From Capillidium heterosporum (taxonomy: Eukaryota > Entomophthoromycota > Entomophthoromycetes > Entomophthorales > Capillidiaceae): a stretch of DNA of 64,000 bases. Under the pieces are notes generated by a model, which saw only the letters and a list, made by a program, of their open reading frames with translations, did not search any database and was not told the origin of the DNA. Location of the stretch: the NCBI GenBank assembly GCA_016630905.1, contig WBMQ01000011.1, positions 310,001-374,000 of the forward strand. Direction: 5' to 3'. Below, in pieces: positions 44,541-56,930 of the stretch. Each line of letters opens with the position of its first letter. The stretch's first letter is position 1. The translations under genes were made by a program, and so were the position numbers.

Positions 44541-46028
44541 CTTTATTTTTCTTTTGTTCTTTCAATAAACATCATCTTCTACTTGAACTTTAGTTCTTAT
44601 TTCATACTGACTATACTTATGACGTGACAGCTACCTCTTATATAGAAGAAATTTCCTTGCTCTGTACATCGACTTTGATGAAATACCGCTACATTAAGCT
44701 GCACAAACTGTAAACTTGAAATCGAATTCATTTGAATATAAAACTAGAAGATTTATTCAGCTTTTATTAGCAACAGTTATATTTCTTCAATAATATAACT
44801 AAAGGCAAACTTATTATCTTTAGCCATACATTCCGATATCACTATAAACAACTAACTTCTTTACATTATTACCACTTTTAAAGTTTGGAAAGAGTACCTA
44901 GAATCGATTATTTATTTCTTAATATCATTTAGCTATTTACAATTTGTAGACATTGATTAGCTTGAGTCGATATTGATTCCTCAACTCTTATCAAAACTTA
45001 AATCCTGAGTATAGTTTTCCTTATATAGCAAATTTTTTACTTTATAAACTACTGAAGAACCAAATTACTTCAATTTACCTAGAAATGCGATGCTATCAGT
45101 TTAAAGTATGTAGTGATAGCGGCAGATTCATGTGATCAATTCACATAGAGCCAATTTAATATAAGTCAAGCCTGTTGAGCGTATATCTGTACAAGGTCAA
45201 AGTTCTTCCTTCAGTCTCAATAAAAAGGTATAGCGATCATCGACTATAAGTAAAAGAGAAAATCATTCATATTTGCCGATTGAAGAGATTACATAAAGCT
45301 TGACAGCCACGATGGGATTTTTAGGTTGATGATTTAAAATCAAAGCCATTGAACTTGAGAAATTATATATCTTGACTCACTATAAATCTACTGTCACTAC
45401 TATAGAGTCCAGCTAAAACGTTCATTTTCGATCGATGATACTATATGAAATAGATTTTAGTATATTCTACATCATAAAAAACCCAAATCCGCTTTATTAA
45501 ATGGTATGCTTCGGGACATGATCAAATGTTTTGCTGCTGTGTAATTTGAAAGATTCATTGGATCAAAAAAGCTATGCTATGATAAGTACAAAGTGCTTCT
45601 TCGCAAATGTAATGGAATGGTCATCAAACTTACAAAAGTGTAGGTTTTAGCTCATCGTTGGGTTTTCTAAAATTAGATTGAGGTATCTTTATCTTTATTA
45701 GATTCTTAATTCAGCATACGCTTGAAGCCTTGTAAAGTACCTCAAAGTCAAAATAGCAGGAGTAGCCATCAGTATCAGAAATCTTTTTTAGTAGTAAACA
45801 ATTTAATATAAGCATCAATATTAAAAGGATATCATCAAAATATTTAGAATCTAAAGTACAATTAAAACTTCAAACGACAACAATTAGCTTCAAGTCCATG
45901 TAAACTTCATAAAGTCTCAATAGAATCCAAAATTTAAAAAGATACCACTCATAAATCTACTATCTATAAACAAGAATCCACTTCCAAGCAACCTATTCAT
46001 CACTTTATTGATACCCAACCTCTTAAAC
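44541..46028. other. Intergenic region
   Basis: About 1.5 kb of AT-rich sequence between the ends of AMT copy 2 and CSN6, which converge on it. No gene, RNA or repeat recognised. Confidence 0.4.
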
Positions 46029-47325
46029 CTAATGTTTACGATGACGACTCTCTACATAAGCCCAATAAATAAAAACTTTAAAAAAATTAATAATTACCTC
46101 GGAATCCACCTTGATTTGTACCTTTGGAGTTACCAAAATCATTCTTTTTGTTCTGTTTGGACTTCTTGGTATCAAAGACCTTGAAATCATTGATGGTATC
46201 CGTCAACTTGTGCAGATCACCGACCTGCTGGATCAAATTGCTAAGTAAACTACCGATAGCTACATTGTTGTAAGCCTAGATTTATAAAAGTCAACTTCAA
46301 AAAGAGCTTTGTATTGAAAATTACCTCGTACAGTGGGTTAGAAGTCTGGTTTCTTGAGATCATGCTGGGTACTGAACCAACGATACTCAAAATTTCATGA
46401 TCCAAAGGTAGTTCGCCACGTTGAACTGCTTGCAGGTAGTCGACGATGAGATCGAGTTTAGGCGTCAACAACTCAATAGTCTCCATCTGTTGGTTGAGGC
46501 GGTTGGCCACTATAGAGAAACTATAAATCACCCATCCTATATCTAAAAAAGCTACCTTCTAAATCAGGGGTCAACTCGGCAGTCTTAGTTTCAGTCACAG
46601 TGGCACTGATAGCTATACGTTGTGCAGCATCGGAACTCAAGCTTATAGGTACCCTACCGAACTTAAATTGATCACTCAACAATGTAGGTTCATAAGCAGT
46701 AAATGGGAACTCCTTGCCCAACTTTTGGTAGTCGAAGAGAAAAAGCAAAGGTGAGTCGATAAGATCTTCAAGCTCCTAAAAGACAAATAAAAAATAAATT
46801 AATAGCCCATATCAAAATTAGGTTTAAAAAGCATGAGCTTACCTGCGTGATGAAAGCTAAATCTTCTTTTGTAGGTTCTTGGGACAATTGGTAGTACCCA
46901 ATAGGTTCCAAGTTGGGGAACATCAACTTCACTTTATAAAAAATAGTTAGTTGCAAATTTAGCTGCTTAATTTACTATTCTCCTGCTTCCTAGTCCAAAA
47001 CGCTTTGTCCACCTCTCCCGTACCTACCTCCACCTTCAATTCGAAACTATTGCTTACAACTAACTTGTCACCTTGAAAAGTCCCCAAGAAAACTCCCTTG
47101 ACTACTAAATTAAAAACTCATCTATTAAATTATATTTTACTCAGTTCATGTTGAACGATATTGTTGTTCATAACTTTATATCGAGTTATCTGGTCAGTTA
47201 TGTTGATGAGAGGTAGCGGATGACTATTTTAGAAAAAAGAAAAGTTTGTTAGTGCTGAGTAGTGAATATTAAGACTACATTTCTACCGACAAGTTGGAAA
47301 TGGTACTTTCATCGACAACGGTCAT
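46029..47325 (-). CDS. CSN6: COP9 signalosome subunit 6 (MPN-domain)
   Basis: Eight exons (47325-47279, 47223-47141, 47104-46976, 46931-46843, 46775-46556, 46509-46325, 46275-46098, 46051-46029) join exactly to 318 codons, 317 residues (human CSN6: 327). The MPN domain begins at HPLPLINITDQ (human HPLVILNISDH) and continues with VSNSFELKVE and PIGYYQLSQEPTKEDLAFI. The helical C-terminal part has LIVDYLQAVQRGELPLDHEI, the counterpart of human [20 protein letters not shown]. No JAMM zinc motif, as expected for this inactive MPN subunit. The complex removes Nedd8 from cullins, so it regulates SCF ligases, the presumed partners of the F-box proteins here. The last exon encodes only seven residues plus the stop. 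Confidence 0.9.
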
Positions 47326-48029
47326 TTATTTAGCTTGATATTTGAGAGAAGGATGAGCTTCTTTGTTCTAAAGATAGTGACGTTATTGTAAGCTTAGCTA
47401 GGAAATTAGCAGCTTTTCCAATTGAAAATTCTTGTTTCAAGAGTCTATTATATAAACTTGGAAAGGATTTAAGGATACATCAGTGAAGATTCGATAGGCA
47501 CATTTATAGTATGGATATAGAAAACTTTATGTTTTTCAATGGGAGACAAAGGACCGACTGATAAAGTTTTGGAAAGTTTTTCAATAAAGCTAGTACAATG
47601 TAGGTTTATATAGTACCTCCGTGTTAAAAGTATACTTGATGGATAATGATATATTCTATTTCCAGCTTCAAATGTATTCTACATACAAACTGAATATATA
47701 TATATTTGATGTAAAGCAAGAGTATACATAAAACTAAAAACTGCTTTCAAAACAATATACGCTTTATCTATTTAAAATTTACACTATATTGGCATTCATA
47801 TTAAATTTTGATAGGATGTACCGTTAAACTGTTGAAATATGTGCCATAAATTTCAAAACTATTAATCAAAAGAATTAGCTATATTTAATATATACTATAA
47901 TTACTATTAGCTACTATTATCTTAAAAGTTATATAAATAAAAAGTCAGTAGCAACTTTTTAATTTTCGTTAGTAAGCAGAAGCAGGTATTGAATGATATA
48001 GTTCCTGTGATGGAGTAACAATCGGATAT
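47326..48029. other. Intergenic region
   Basis: AT-rich spacer between the CSN6 start and the end of the RNA-binding protein gene. No gene seen. Confidence 0.35.
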
Positions 48030-49458
48030 TTAGAGGTTTGATGAGGGCATAACATGACTAGGGTAAGGAAGGGCGGCGTTGGTAGCTTTGTTAAAGTTAG
48101 GGTTAACTCTACGGCGATCAGGACTGAATCTATTAGAGACAGCTAGTATTTGATAATAGTATGTATTTACTTACGTGGGATGACCTTCAGTTCTTGGTAG
48201 CATGTCAAGTGGAACCCAGATACCTTCGACTCCATTTCGATTCTCTATGGTGAAAAAAGGCTGATCTTTATCGCCACTGAAAGCTTGAGAGATACTTGTG
48301 GGGTTTATGTACTGTGGGCAGGGTGCATTGTACTGGAGAAATTGGGTGCTGGTTTGGGAGTAGTTGGCAGTGTTTCGGTTCGAGAACGAGTGCATGCGAT
48401 TTGTCTTGAAGGGATTCGCAGGTCGAATTTCCTTGAAGGAGACTCGGATGTTTTTGCTCATCCAAAAATTCCCGTCTTCGTCTAACGCTCTCAAGCAAGC
48501 CTCCTTATCGAAAAACTTGATGAAGGCATACTTGTAGGAGTCGTAGGATTTGATATATATGTAGACAGAATTGATTTCTCCGTACTGCCCAAACCGATTT
48601 CTCAACGCGGTTTCATCGATTGAAGGACTCAAGTTTCCGACGAAAAGGGAGCTAAAATCAAAGCGCTTTGCATTTACTTCATGGCCAACTTTCCAATCGA
48701 CACCCCATGCGCCGTCCTTTTTAATCCTCACGAAAGCTGAAATTGCGTCCTCACGGTACTTATATTTAACGATACATTGGTTAGCTATAGCCCCCTCGTT
48801 GGCAGCTGCAAAGACTTGCAATTCTTCAATAGGCCCAAAAGTAGCTAAGCTGGCACGAACCTTGGTTTCAGGTATCCCAGCATCCACTTTAGTTATGTAG
48901 AGGGTACGGTTAACTCTAGCTCGTTCTACTCTTATAGGCCTATTGTTGATCAAGTTATTGTTGGACTCTACTAGAGCTACATCGGCACATCTTGGATCTT
49001 TGAATTGGACGAAGCTGTAAGGTCTGTTCTTGGGATCCTTCAGTACCTTTACATTTTCCAACTCGCCCCATTTTTTGAAGTGGTTGCGAACACTGACTTG
49101 GAGCTCCTCTTCAGTCTTTGAAGATACTAAACTTGCAACAAAGAGGCATCCTTCGGGTATAAACTTGTTGATGTTTTCCTGGTATTCGGATCTACCTAAG
49201 TAAAGTATCAGCAAAGAAATGTTAAATATACTTACCAGAGGATAGGCTATCCTCTGACTCAGCTACAGGGTAAAATGGGTTATTGATTGCAGGCAATAAC
49301 TTGTGCATACTGGTGCTATCGGGATTCGAGGTCATAGTATCCTTACAACCTTCAATATCCTTCAAGGTCTCGCTATCGGATGCAGTGTGATTGAGGTGTT
49401 GCTTTGGGTCTTTGGATAGCTTTGCTGATCCGTAAATTTTTGGCTCAGATCCTGGCAT
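48030..49458 (-). CDS. RIM4: RIM4-like RNA-binding protein with three RRMs
   Basis: Three exons (49458-49236, 49195-48175, 48129-48030) join to 448 codons, 447 residues. RRM1 (about 90-165) has RNP2 CLFVASL and RNP1 RPYSFVQF. RRM2 (about 170-250) starts RTLYITKV. RRM3 (about 260-335) has LFVGNLS and YKYAFIKF. The first RRM with HFKKWGELENVKVLKDPKNR followed by RVERARVNRTLYI closely matches the fungal Rim4 type, a translational regulator of meiosis in yeast. The C-terminal 100 residues are Asn/Ser/Pro-rich, and Rim4 is known for an amyloid-forming low-complexity tail, although here it is much shorter. Total length is less than yeast Rim4 (713). Meiotic role is inference from the family. Confidence 0.72.
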
Positions 49459-50102
49459 CTATAAATAAATACATGTAAACACGAATGAGAAAAGTTAATT
49501 GCACCTTTATATGTGGTATAGTTGAAGTAGATTAGATGTTGGCTATACACGGATAATTTCAAAGTAAAGCTATTTTTGAAGCTAAAGTTGTAGTCTTTAG
49601 AAGAAACGCACCACTTTATATAGCTTTCCGCACATTGTGTGAAATCTACATCTTAGTGTATAGTTAGCTAAGCAAAGCATCACTATTTTTCAAATACAAG
49701 TTGCTAAGCGCTAATAAGAAAAATTGGTTGGATGTTAATGATTGCTTATCTAAAGTAAACGTCAATTTGTGATGGTTAAATCCTATACTAGAGCTTAACT
49801 GGTTGCTGTCCACTATTATAGGCTCAATGGATGGATGGATAAGGTTTATATCATTAAATTTACTATCAACAATCAGAAATCCTAAATCAGCTGTGCAAAG
49901 ACATCTTGTATACGTTCAAAAGTAGTTTCAAATCAAAGAGCCGTAGTATATGTAAGTTAAGCATATAAAAAGGTTATACCCCGAATGATACATGTATATA
50001 TAAGTAAATAGATTAAAAAGGTACTAAATGTCCATAAAACATACATCTATTTAAAATATAAAGAAGTACTAATGTTGAAAAATAAAGGAGATGATCTACG
50101 AA
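49459..50102. other. Intergenic region
   Basis: AT-rich spacer between the RIM4-like start and the hexosaminidase stop. No feature recognised. Confidence 0.35.
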
Positions 50103-51801
50103 TCAAGCCTTCGGTACATAGGGTACTCTCCATGCCTTCAAGTTTTCGGTAGAATCACACCTATTGGGATTCTTAGCACACCAAAGCGGCTGCATAGGTT
50201 CAGCCATAATTCCTTTACTAACTAATCGGAACCTAAAGTTGTTGAGTCGTGCTGTGACATCCTTAGTACCAACGACTTTACCATCCTTCCCACGGTTTCC
50301 AGTCCACATAACTTCGGCGGCAGCGGCGGCTCTTGGCCAAGTGAAGCGATCCAAGTTGACTTCATCTACCTGTTCAGACCAAATAGTAATTTCGCCACCA
50401 GCGACGTTAGGCTGTTGTTGGGGAGTAAGGTCGGCAAGCAAGTCGTACGAGTACACCATCTGCCAAGCTTTGAACGGGTCACACCAACTGCTTCCCGATG
50501 GTGAATCTCCTAACCAGGCACCCCTACCACAGTCCAAGTACCAGTACTGGTATGAGGAAGCTACAACTTGGTATCCCAAGATCGATAATCTTTTTGGTAT
50601 CGCCGGCACCAAGCCAAACCTGCACAAGGGAGCCTTTAGGCAACGTCAAATTGTGATTCAGTACAATCTCCTCCCATACCATTATATTTTTCCCATTCCT
50701 TACCGCCCGTTGATGCATACCTTGGGCGAACGAATCCAACAGTTTGTCGACCTTTATACCTTTGGAATTTGCGTAGTCACGGATCTTCTGGGAGGAGTTC
50801 CAGCAAGCGACGTTGACTTCGTCACCACTTAGGTGTAGGTAGTTGTCAGGGAAGAGCTCAGAAAATTCATCGATTAAATCGTTGACGATCTTGATTGATT
50901 TGGGATTAGTTGGATCGATCTGACCACTTGGAGGTTCGGCAGCCATGACATCCCATTCATCTCCATCCATACAAACGGCGATGTCGGGGTAAGCTAATCC
51001 CATGGCATAGGAATGGGCTGGAGCTTCAATCTCGGGGATAACGCGAACACCTCGATCGGCTGCATAATCGATGATATCTCGAATCTCCGCCTTGGAGTAG
51101 GTCATTTCAGGACTGTAAGCTCCCTTTTGCCACAACAGCGGATGCTTCTCTGATTTGAAGGGCCACGAGTGAGAATCGATTATATGCCAGTGGAAGACGT
51201 TCATCTTGGTATAGCTTAATCCATCGATAAGTCGCTGTATGCTTTCGGTCGAAAAGAAATTACGCGACGTATCTAACAGTATTCCACGATGCTTGAATTT
51301 AGGCACATCCTGGATACTGATAGGAGCGTTTGCGATATAGTTGGTATTGAACTTACTGCTAAACTGGACCATCTGGCCGAAGCTTTCCAAACCACGTATG
51401 GCACCGTAGATTGTAGCTGCCTTCAAGTTGGCAAAGGACCTTGATCCTTGTACGTCGATTTTGATCTGGTAGGACTCATCGGTGTTTAAGCTCAACGCTT
51501 CACTCTCGTTTTTGACATCAATGGCCAAATTGGTTAGCTGAGGGCACGAAAGAGTTTGTAGTTGGTCTTTGTAGAGGGGTACAACTGGCTGCCATTTGGA
51601 CGAGCTGATGGTATGAAGGTGTCTTGAAATGGCTCTGTTTAACCTAGGGCTGTTGTTGGAGGTTGATATGGTAAATGTTTTGGAGACCAGGACGGCTTGT
51701 TGGCCTGAACTGTATTTCTGTGGCTTGGGCCATATACCTCTTGGGTCACATAGCGCCAGTTGAACTAGGATTATAAAAAGCTGGAGTTTTATTAAAATCA
51801 T
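50103..51801 (-). CDS. Secreted beta-N-acetylhexosaminidase (GH20), one +1 frame break
   Basis: Span of 566 codons plus one base; 565 residues if the extra base is ignored, a normal GH20 length. Signal peptide about 1-18 (LIKLQLFIILVQLALC), chitobiase-type N-terminal domain to about 165, then the TIM barrel with HRGILLDTSRNF, MNVFHWHIIDSHSWPF, RVIPEIEAPAHS and the catalytic pair Asp327-Glu328 in HLSGDEVN. It releases terminal GlcNAc from chitin oligomers and glycans outside the cell. The frame is lost after residue 409: the GGG at 50575-50577 (CTT-GGG-A) leads to a stop, whereas the next frame gives DLGYQVVASSYQYWYLDCG, the conserved substrate-binding tryptophan region. Shares its break heptamer with the F-box gene at 30212-31535. 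Confidence 0.9.
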
Positions 51802-53779
51802 CCTGAAGTTTGGAAGAATGTTGTTTAGAATTACTGCCTCTTCTTGCTACTTATACCACTGTCCTGTTTCGAAATTTTGCACTTGGCTTTTGTTTCAGAA
51901 TACCACTTTGATGCTATTCGTTTATAATCTGGTTATTTACCTTGCTGCAATGGTGGCAATGTTGTTGAATCAATTCACCGTCTTTAACTTGAGCTACTTT
52001 GTATACAAAGATTTATAGAGGTGATAGTTTTGCAAGCATTTAAATAAAATAGATATGTGTGTTTTAATAGGGGTGCTAGAGAAATTAACAATTTAACTGT
52101 ATTGCTTTATTGAAATTTATACCTCCTTACCCCGCTACATTTCCGCTAAAGAAGTGGTTATTTTCATTAGCATCAAATTGACATTCAGCTTAAGCAGCCT
52201 GGGCACATTTTTGGTTAGAAGCTATACCTTCAAAGGTGAAGATTTATATGAAAGGCTTTGGATTTGAAATGCCAGGATATTTTGAAATAGTATTGTATAG
52301 CAATGTGAAGCCTTTAGCTATATATACTTAATGCATATGCCAGATAATTTATTAATTCTAATTAGCCAATCGATGTTGCTATATATATTGCAATGAAATG
52401 GAGCTCTCTATAGCCATATGTGCCAATACAGTCTATGAAGCAACTGGATATAAAGTTGCACATTTTTGAGATAAACTCCAGACCATAGAATGGCATTGTA
52501 CCTGTGGCCTCTAATCCGAAATCCCTGAATCTCTCCAAAAGTGTTTTGGAGGCTGTCCCTATAATGTAGTATTGTTGTGAAACTTGTGAAAAGGTTCATC
52601 AACCAATTTTCTCGAGTTTTGGTTATGAAAGATTTTTGACCACGACTAAATCCAGCCAAAGTTCCATCACGCTGAACAATAAACCTCTTATCTACGATGC
52701 ATTTACTAAACCCAATCAAGGTTCCCAGACCCAATATTGAATAGGAACAACTATAGTAATTTCTCTATACAAATATATTATCGGACTTTTAGTTTCCATG
52801 TAATGTGCTCAAACGCAGGGATAAGGTAGTCCTTTACACTAGTTTAAGCCCAGTCAAAGCGGAATCGGTCATGTAGGAGAAACATAACCTCTAATCCGAT
52901 ACCCAATTGGCCTAGCTTTTAACTGGATCTAGATCACTTCTACATGGTTACTTTATTAGTAACTTATTGAATTGGAACATGAGTTCTGGTAACTGAAAGG
53001 TTTTCTTTACTCTTTGGAAAGTGGCATAAATTCCAACAAATGGGATTAGGCTTGGAGAAATCCGAGAGATCAACCTTATGCTTTTGGCCAAAAGATTTAC
53101 TTAGCAGAATGACGCCATTTCCAAATTTATAGAGAAGCCGGTTCTAAAATACGCGCATTGTTACAGCGTTGGAAAGTGCGCGAGAAGAAAACTAACCTTT
53201 TGAGAATTCTGCTGTAAATTTTAACACCCTGACCCTAGGTATGCTTCTAACTCTATAGGTTAGCTGGATATATGGGGTTTGGTAAAGGGGGGTTTAACTA
53301 ACTATAGTTTTGGAAGTTTTAGCTGGTTTCATTAATTCAGCCTGGAGTTGGCAGTTTATCCTATATTTGTAAATCTTCTAGACCGACTTAATGCTGAGTT
53401 TAACAAGATTTTTGGCTAGTAAACATAACACGCTTCTAACATATATCTCCTTTCTGCCCCGTGCCACTACCTGACTACATATCCGATATAAAGTATATTG
53501 AATGTAGGTAATATGTAGATTAGCTACTAAATTTGGATAGTGATAAAACTGATGTTTTTCATAGTGATCATTTCCATACAGATACGCTTTGAAAGCTGGC
53601 GACATTGAATTGCAGCCCACCTACCAGATGGAATTTTAAGAGTGTTCGAGAAACGGAAACCCACTCGTACTTTAGAATGATAACCTCTATAATTCAGGCC
53701 ATATAGATATCTCAATTCAGCCATCAAACAGTTCCAATAAAAGCTTCATTAATTCCCAATTTATTAGACCCTTCCGATT
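51802..53779. other. Intergenic region with possible coding relics
   Basis: Nearly 2 kb. A minus-strand frame at 52734-52408 (108 codons, starting near GTLIGFSKCIVDKRF) and another at 53727-53527 have protein-like composition. The first has a weak resemblance to a mitoribosomal uL6 C-terminal domain (GFRIRGHRYNAIL). Neither could be extended into a convincing gene, so they are not called as such. Confidence 0.3.
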
Positions 53780-54106
53780 ATGTTGAATTTCAACTTCCTG
53801 AACCCTTATAGATCCCTCAATTCCCACCTACAACACCTGATGTCCTTATATCTGCTGTCTTTTCATAGACAGCCTTCTTACAAACCCTTGCACGCTCAAT
53901 CACATTTATCTATTTTAGTTGCTAAGCCAGAACAGCCTACCTCAACAAAACCCATTCATCAAATCACACCAATAGAATCAGTTCCAAACCACACAAATTT
54001 TGGAGATGTTCCGTCTAAGGTTGTCCAAATTAATTACTATGACGAAATGTGTCGAAGCCATCCTAAAACTTGGACACAAAAGGAAAAACTAATTGGTTGT
54101 GTCTAA
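53780..54106 (+). CDS. Hypothetical small protein
   Basis: An ATG-initiated frame of 108 codons with balanced composition (Ser, His, Pro, Leu-rich; QPTSTKPIHQITPIESVPNH; ends EKLIGCV). No motif or family was recognised. It lies 341 bases before KHA1 on the same strand. It could be a genuine small gene, a mitochondrially targeted peptide (the first 40 residues lack acidic residues), or chance. Confidence 0.3.
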   Translation: MLNFNFLNPYRSLNSHLQHLMSLYLLSFHRQPSYKPLHAQSHLSILVAKPEQPTSTKPIHQITPIESVPNHTNFGDVPSKVVQINYYDEMCRSHPKTWTQKEKLIGCV

Positions 54107-54446
54107 ACTTTAATAAGAAGCCTCCTAAACCACAAAGAGAATGATGCAATTTAACCTGAAAGGAACGAAGGCGGTCAAATTTTTCAATCCTGATAATCCA
54201 AAACTCAAATCAATTGAAGTTGGCTGATAGCCCATTATTTAAAAGTTTGGCTAGATTCAACACAACCCCTTATAGTTTTCGCAAGAAGGTTCCCACCAAT
54301 TCTTAATTTGCAAAAGCTTAGCTTACAAAATCACAGGTATAAAAGGGATCGGGAACTCGATTCGAATTAGGTTTACCAAATTTCAAAACTTTCCAACCTC
54401 TATCAACCTAATATCAACCACCCCAACTACATTTTAACCTTGCAAC

Positions 54447-56930
54447 ATGGGAAATACAGGTGCCGGTGTACTATCGGGGGTCAACCCCTTTGTTTTTGAC
54501 GGGGCGAACCCTTTGCCGGTCTTCATCGTACAGATGATCATCATTCTATGTTCGTGCCGAATTATTAAACTCATCCTATCGCCACTTAAACAGCCGGCCG
54601 TCATTGCCGAAATCATAGCTGGTATCATATTGGGTCCTACCGCTTTAGGACGTATCCCTGGTTTCAAAGATGCCATCTTCCCAACCGCCTCCCTACCCTT
54701 CCTCAACTTGATGTCCAACTTTGGTTTAGTTCTTTTCCTTTTCTTAGTAGGTATGGAGTTGGACCCCAGGATGTTAAGGGCTTCCATCAAGCGCTCCTTC
54801 TCCATCTCGTTAGGTGGTATGGCCCTCCCCTTTGCAGTCGGTGCTGCCGTATCCTACGGTCTCTACAACCTAATTGAACCTGAAGACCATCGCAAAGATT
54901 TCGGAGTCTACCTGCTCTTCTTGGGTGTTGCTCTTTCCATTACCGCCTTCCCCGTACTGGCCCGAATTTTAACCGAGTTGGACTTGCTAAAGACTAAGGT
55001 AGGCGGTATTACGATTGCTGCTGCTGCCGTAGATGATGCCACCTCTTGGTGTTTGTTAGCTTTGGTAATCTCTCTCCTTAATGCTGGTTCTGGACTGACT
55101 GCTTTGTATGTTTTCTTGCTGGGTATAGCTTACAGCTTGTTCCTCGTACTTGCAATCCGACCAGTTTTCTTGATAATCCTACGCAGATCGGGAGCCTTCG
55201 AGAATGGACCCAGCCAAACCATCGTATTCTTAACTCTATCCCTCTGTTTCATTAGTGCCTTTGTCACCGAGTCTATTGGTATCCATGCCATCTTTGGTGG
55301 CTTCATCACCGGTATTATCATCCCACACGAAGGTGGTTTTGCCAGACATATGACTGAGAAGATCGAGGATCTGGTAACCGTCATGTTCCTACCCCTGTAC
55401 TTTGCCCTCTCCGGATTGAAGACTCAGATCGGTACTTTGAACGATGGCCTTGCCTGGGGTATGGTTGTCCTTGTCATCTCCTGCGCCTGCATCGGTAAGA
55501 TCGTCGGTTGTACCCTAACTGCCAGGCTAACTAAACTCAACTGGCGCGAGTCCTTCGCCGTCGGTGTACTTATGAACTGCAAAGGGTTGGTCGAACTTAT
55601 CGTACTCAACTTGGGTCTTGACGCTGGAGTCATTTCGCCAAAGACTTTTGCTATTATGGTTATCATGGCTTTAGTCACTACCTTCTTGACCGTGCCTTTG
55701 ATCAACGTCATCTACCCTAAGAAGTACCATGCTGTTTCGGCCGACCACGAGCAAGGTTTCGACCCAGCTTCCGAGATCACTAAGGAGGATGCCGACTACT
55801 CGAAGGTTTTGGTATGCCTCAACAAGCTTGAGCATGTGCCTGCCATCATGACCTTGGTCCAACTCCTCCAATCTGGTCTCTCACTGATCGACGTCAATGG
55901 ATCGAAGCAGAAGGATGCCAACACCGGTTCAGCTTTAGTCAAGCGTCCTCTGTCCATCACTGCTCTACGTCTGATTGAACTAACTGAACGTAACTCCAAC
56001 ATCATGATGTACGCTGAATCCGACGATACTTTACGTCTTGATCCAGTTGTTGGTGTCTTTAGGACCTTCAGCCACCTAAGTGATGCTGCCTTCAAGACTA
56101 TCCTCAAAGTAGTAAACCCTTACGACTTTGCCGAGTCCATCATCTCCACCTCCAACGAAATCAACCCTGAATTAATCCTAGTTCCTTGGAATGGCAGTGG
56201 TACCATCGTCGACAGCGGCGTCGCATCACCTTTGGAAAAAGCCTTCAACAAGACTGTCCAGGAGTCCACCCATACTTCGGCCCAGCACGCCTCCTTTGTC
56301 AGAGATCTCTTCCGTCAATCGACCTCCCAGGTAGCCGTACTCGTAGATCGCGGTCTAGGCTCGGCTTCCATCCACCAGGGTGCTAGCCGCTCCGCCTTTA
56401 CCCAGAACATCTTCATTCCCTTCTACGGTGGCAAGGACGACCGTGCCGCCTTACGCTTAGCTCTCGGTATGGCCCACTACTCCAAAGTCAACCTCACCAT
56501 CGTCCGTTACACCGTATTAGGTGACGTCAACCGGGCCGAGACCTTGGATACCAACCATGAGACCCACTACCCAGCCACCAACACGGTTGACATTCTGGCC
56601 TCTGACCAGTCCGACGAGCTACTCCTGACCCAGTTCTTTGGTGCCAACCGTCAGCAGCTCCCCAGCGGCCTTAGCTCGACTAACGTCAGCTACAGTGAGG
56701 TTGAATCGTCCTCCCCCATCAACTCGGCCATCGAGTCGTTCCAGAAGCTTGGGCAGCACGATATTGTCATCGTCGGCCGCGGTAAAGTTGGATCGCTAAC
56801 GTCCATTTACGGCTCCGGTGTCAAAAGAGTGGACAACGAAAGAAGGAAGGTACTCGGTGACGTTGCCGAGTCCATTCTCCTTTCTCAGTGCCCTTCATCC
56901 GTCCTCGTTATCCAAGACGTTAAAAACTAA
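54447..56930 (+). CDS. KHA1: K+/H+ antiporter, CPA2 family (KHA1-like)
   Basis: Intronless, 827 residues. The first 430 residues hold about 12 membrane helices with CPA2 hallmarks: LKQPAVIAEIIAGIILGPTA, FLFLVGMELDP, SITAFPVLARIL and the ion-binding Asp-Asp in ITIAAAAVDDATSWCLLALV, then ESIGIHAIFGGFITGIIIP and NCKGLVELIVLNLGL. The cytosolic half has universal-stress-protein-like segments (VLVCLNKLEHVPAIMTLVQL, FIPFYGGKDDRAALRLALGM). Matches yeast Kha1 (873 residues), an endomembrane (Golgi) exchanger for K+ and H+ homeostasis. Strong bias to C-ending codons compared with its flanks indicates high expression. Intact, with no frame break over 2.5 kb. Confidence 0.95.
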   Translation: MGNTGAGVLSGVNPFVFDGANPLPVFIVQMIIILCSCRIIKLILSPLKQPAVIAEIIAGIILGPTALGRIPGFKDAIFPTASLPFLNLMSNFGLVLFLFLVGMELDPRMLRASIKRSFSISLGGMALPFAVGAAVSYGLYNLIEPEDHRKDFGVYLLFLGVALSITAFPVLARILTELDLLKTKVGGITIAAAAVDDATSWCLLALVISLLNAGSGLTALYVFLLGIAYSLFLVLAIRPVFLIILRRSGAFENGPSQTIVFLTLSLCFISAFVTESIGIHAIFGGFITGIIIPHEGGFARHMTEKIEDLVTVMFLPLYFALSGLKTQIGTLNDGLAWGMVVLVISCACIGKIVGCTLTARLTKLNWRESFAVGVLMNCKGLVELIVLNLGLDAGVISPKTFAIMVIMALVTTFLTVPLINVIYPKKYHAVSADHEQGFDPASEITKEDADYSKVLVCLNKLEHVPAIMTLVQLLQSGLSLIDVNGSKQKDANTGSALVKRPLSITALRLIELTERNSNIMMYAESDDTLRLDPVVGVFRTFSHLSDAAFKTILKVVNPYDFAESIISTSNEINPELILVPWNGSGTIVDSGVASPLEKAFNKTVQESTHTSAQHASFVRDLFRQSTSQVAVLVDRGLGSASIHQGASRSAFTQNIFIPFYGGKDDRAALRLALGMAHYSKVNLTIVRYTVLGDVNRAETLDTNHETHYPATNTVDILASDQSDELLLTQFFGANRQQLPSGLSSTNVSYSEVESSSPINSAIESFQKLGQHDIVIVGRGKVGSLTSIYGSGVKRVDNERRKVLGDVAESILLSQCPSSVLVIQDVKN

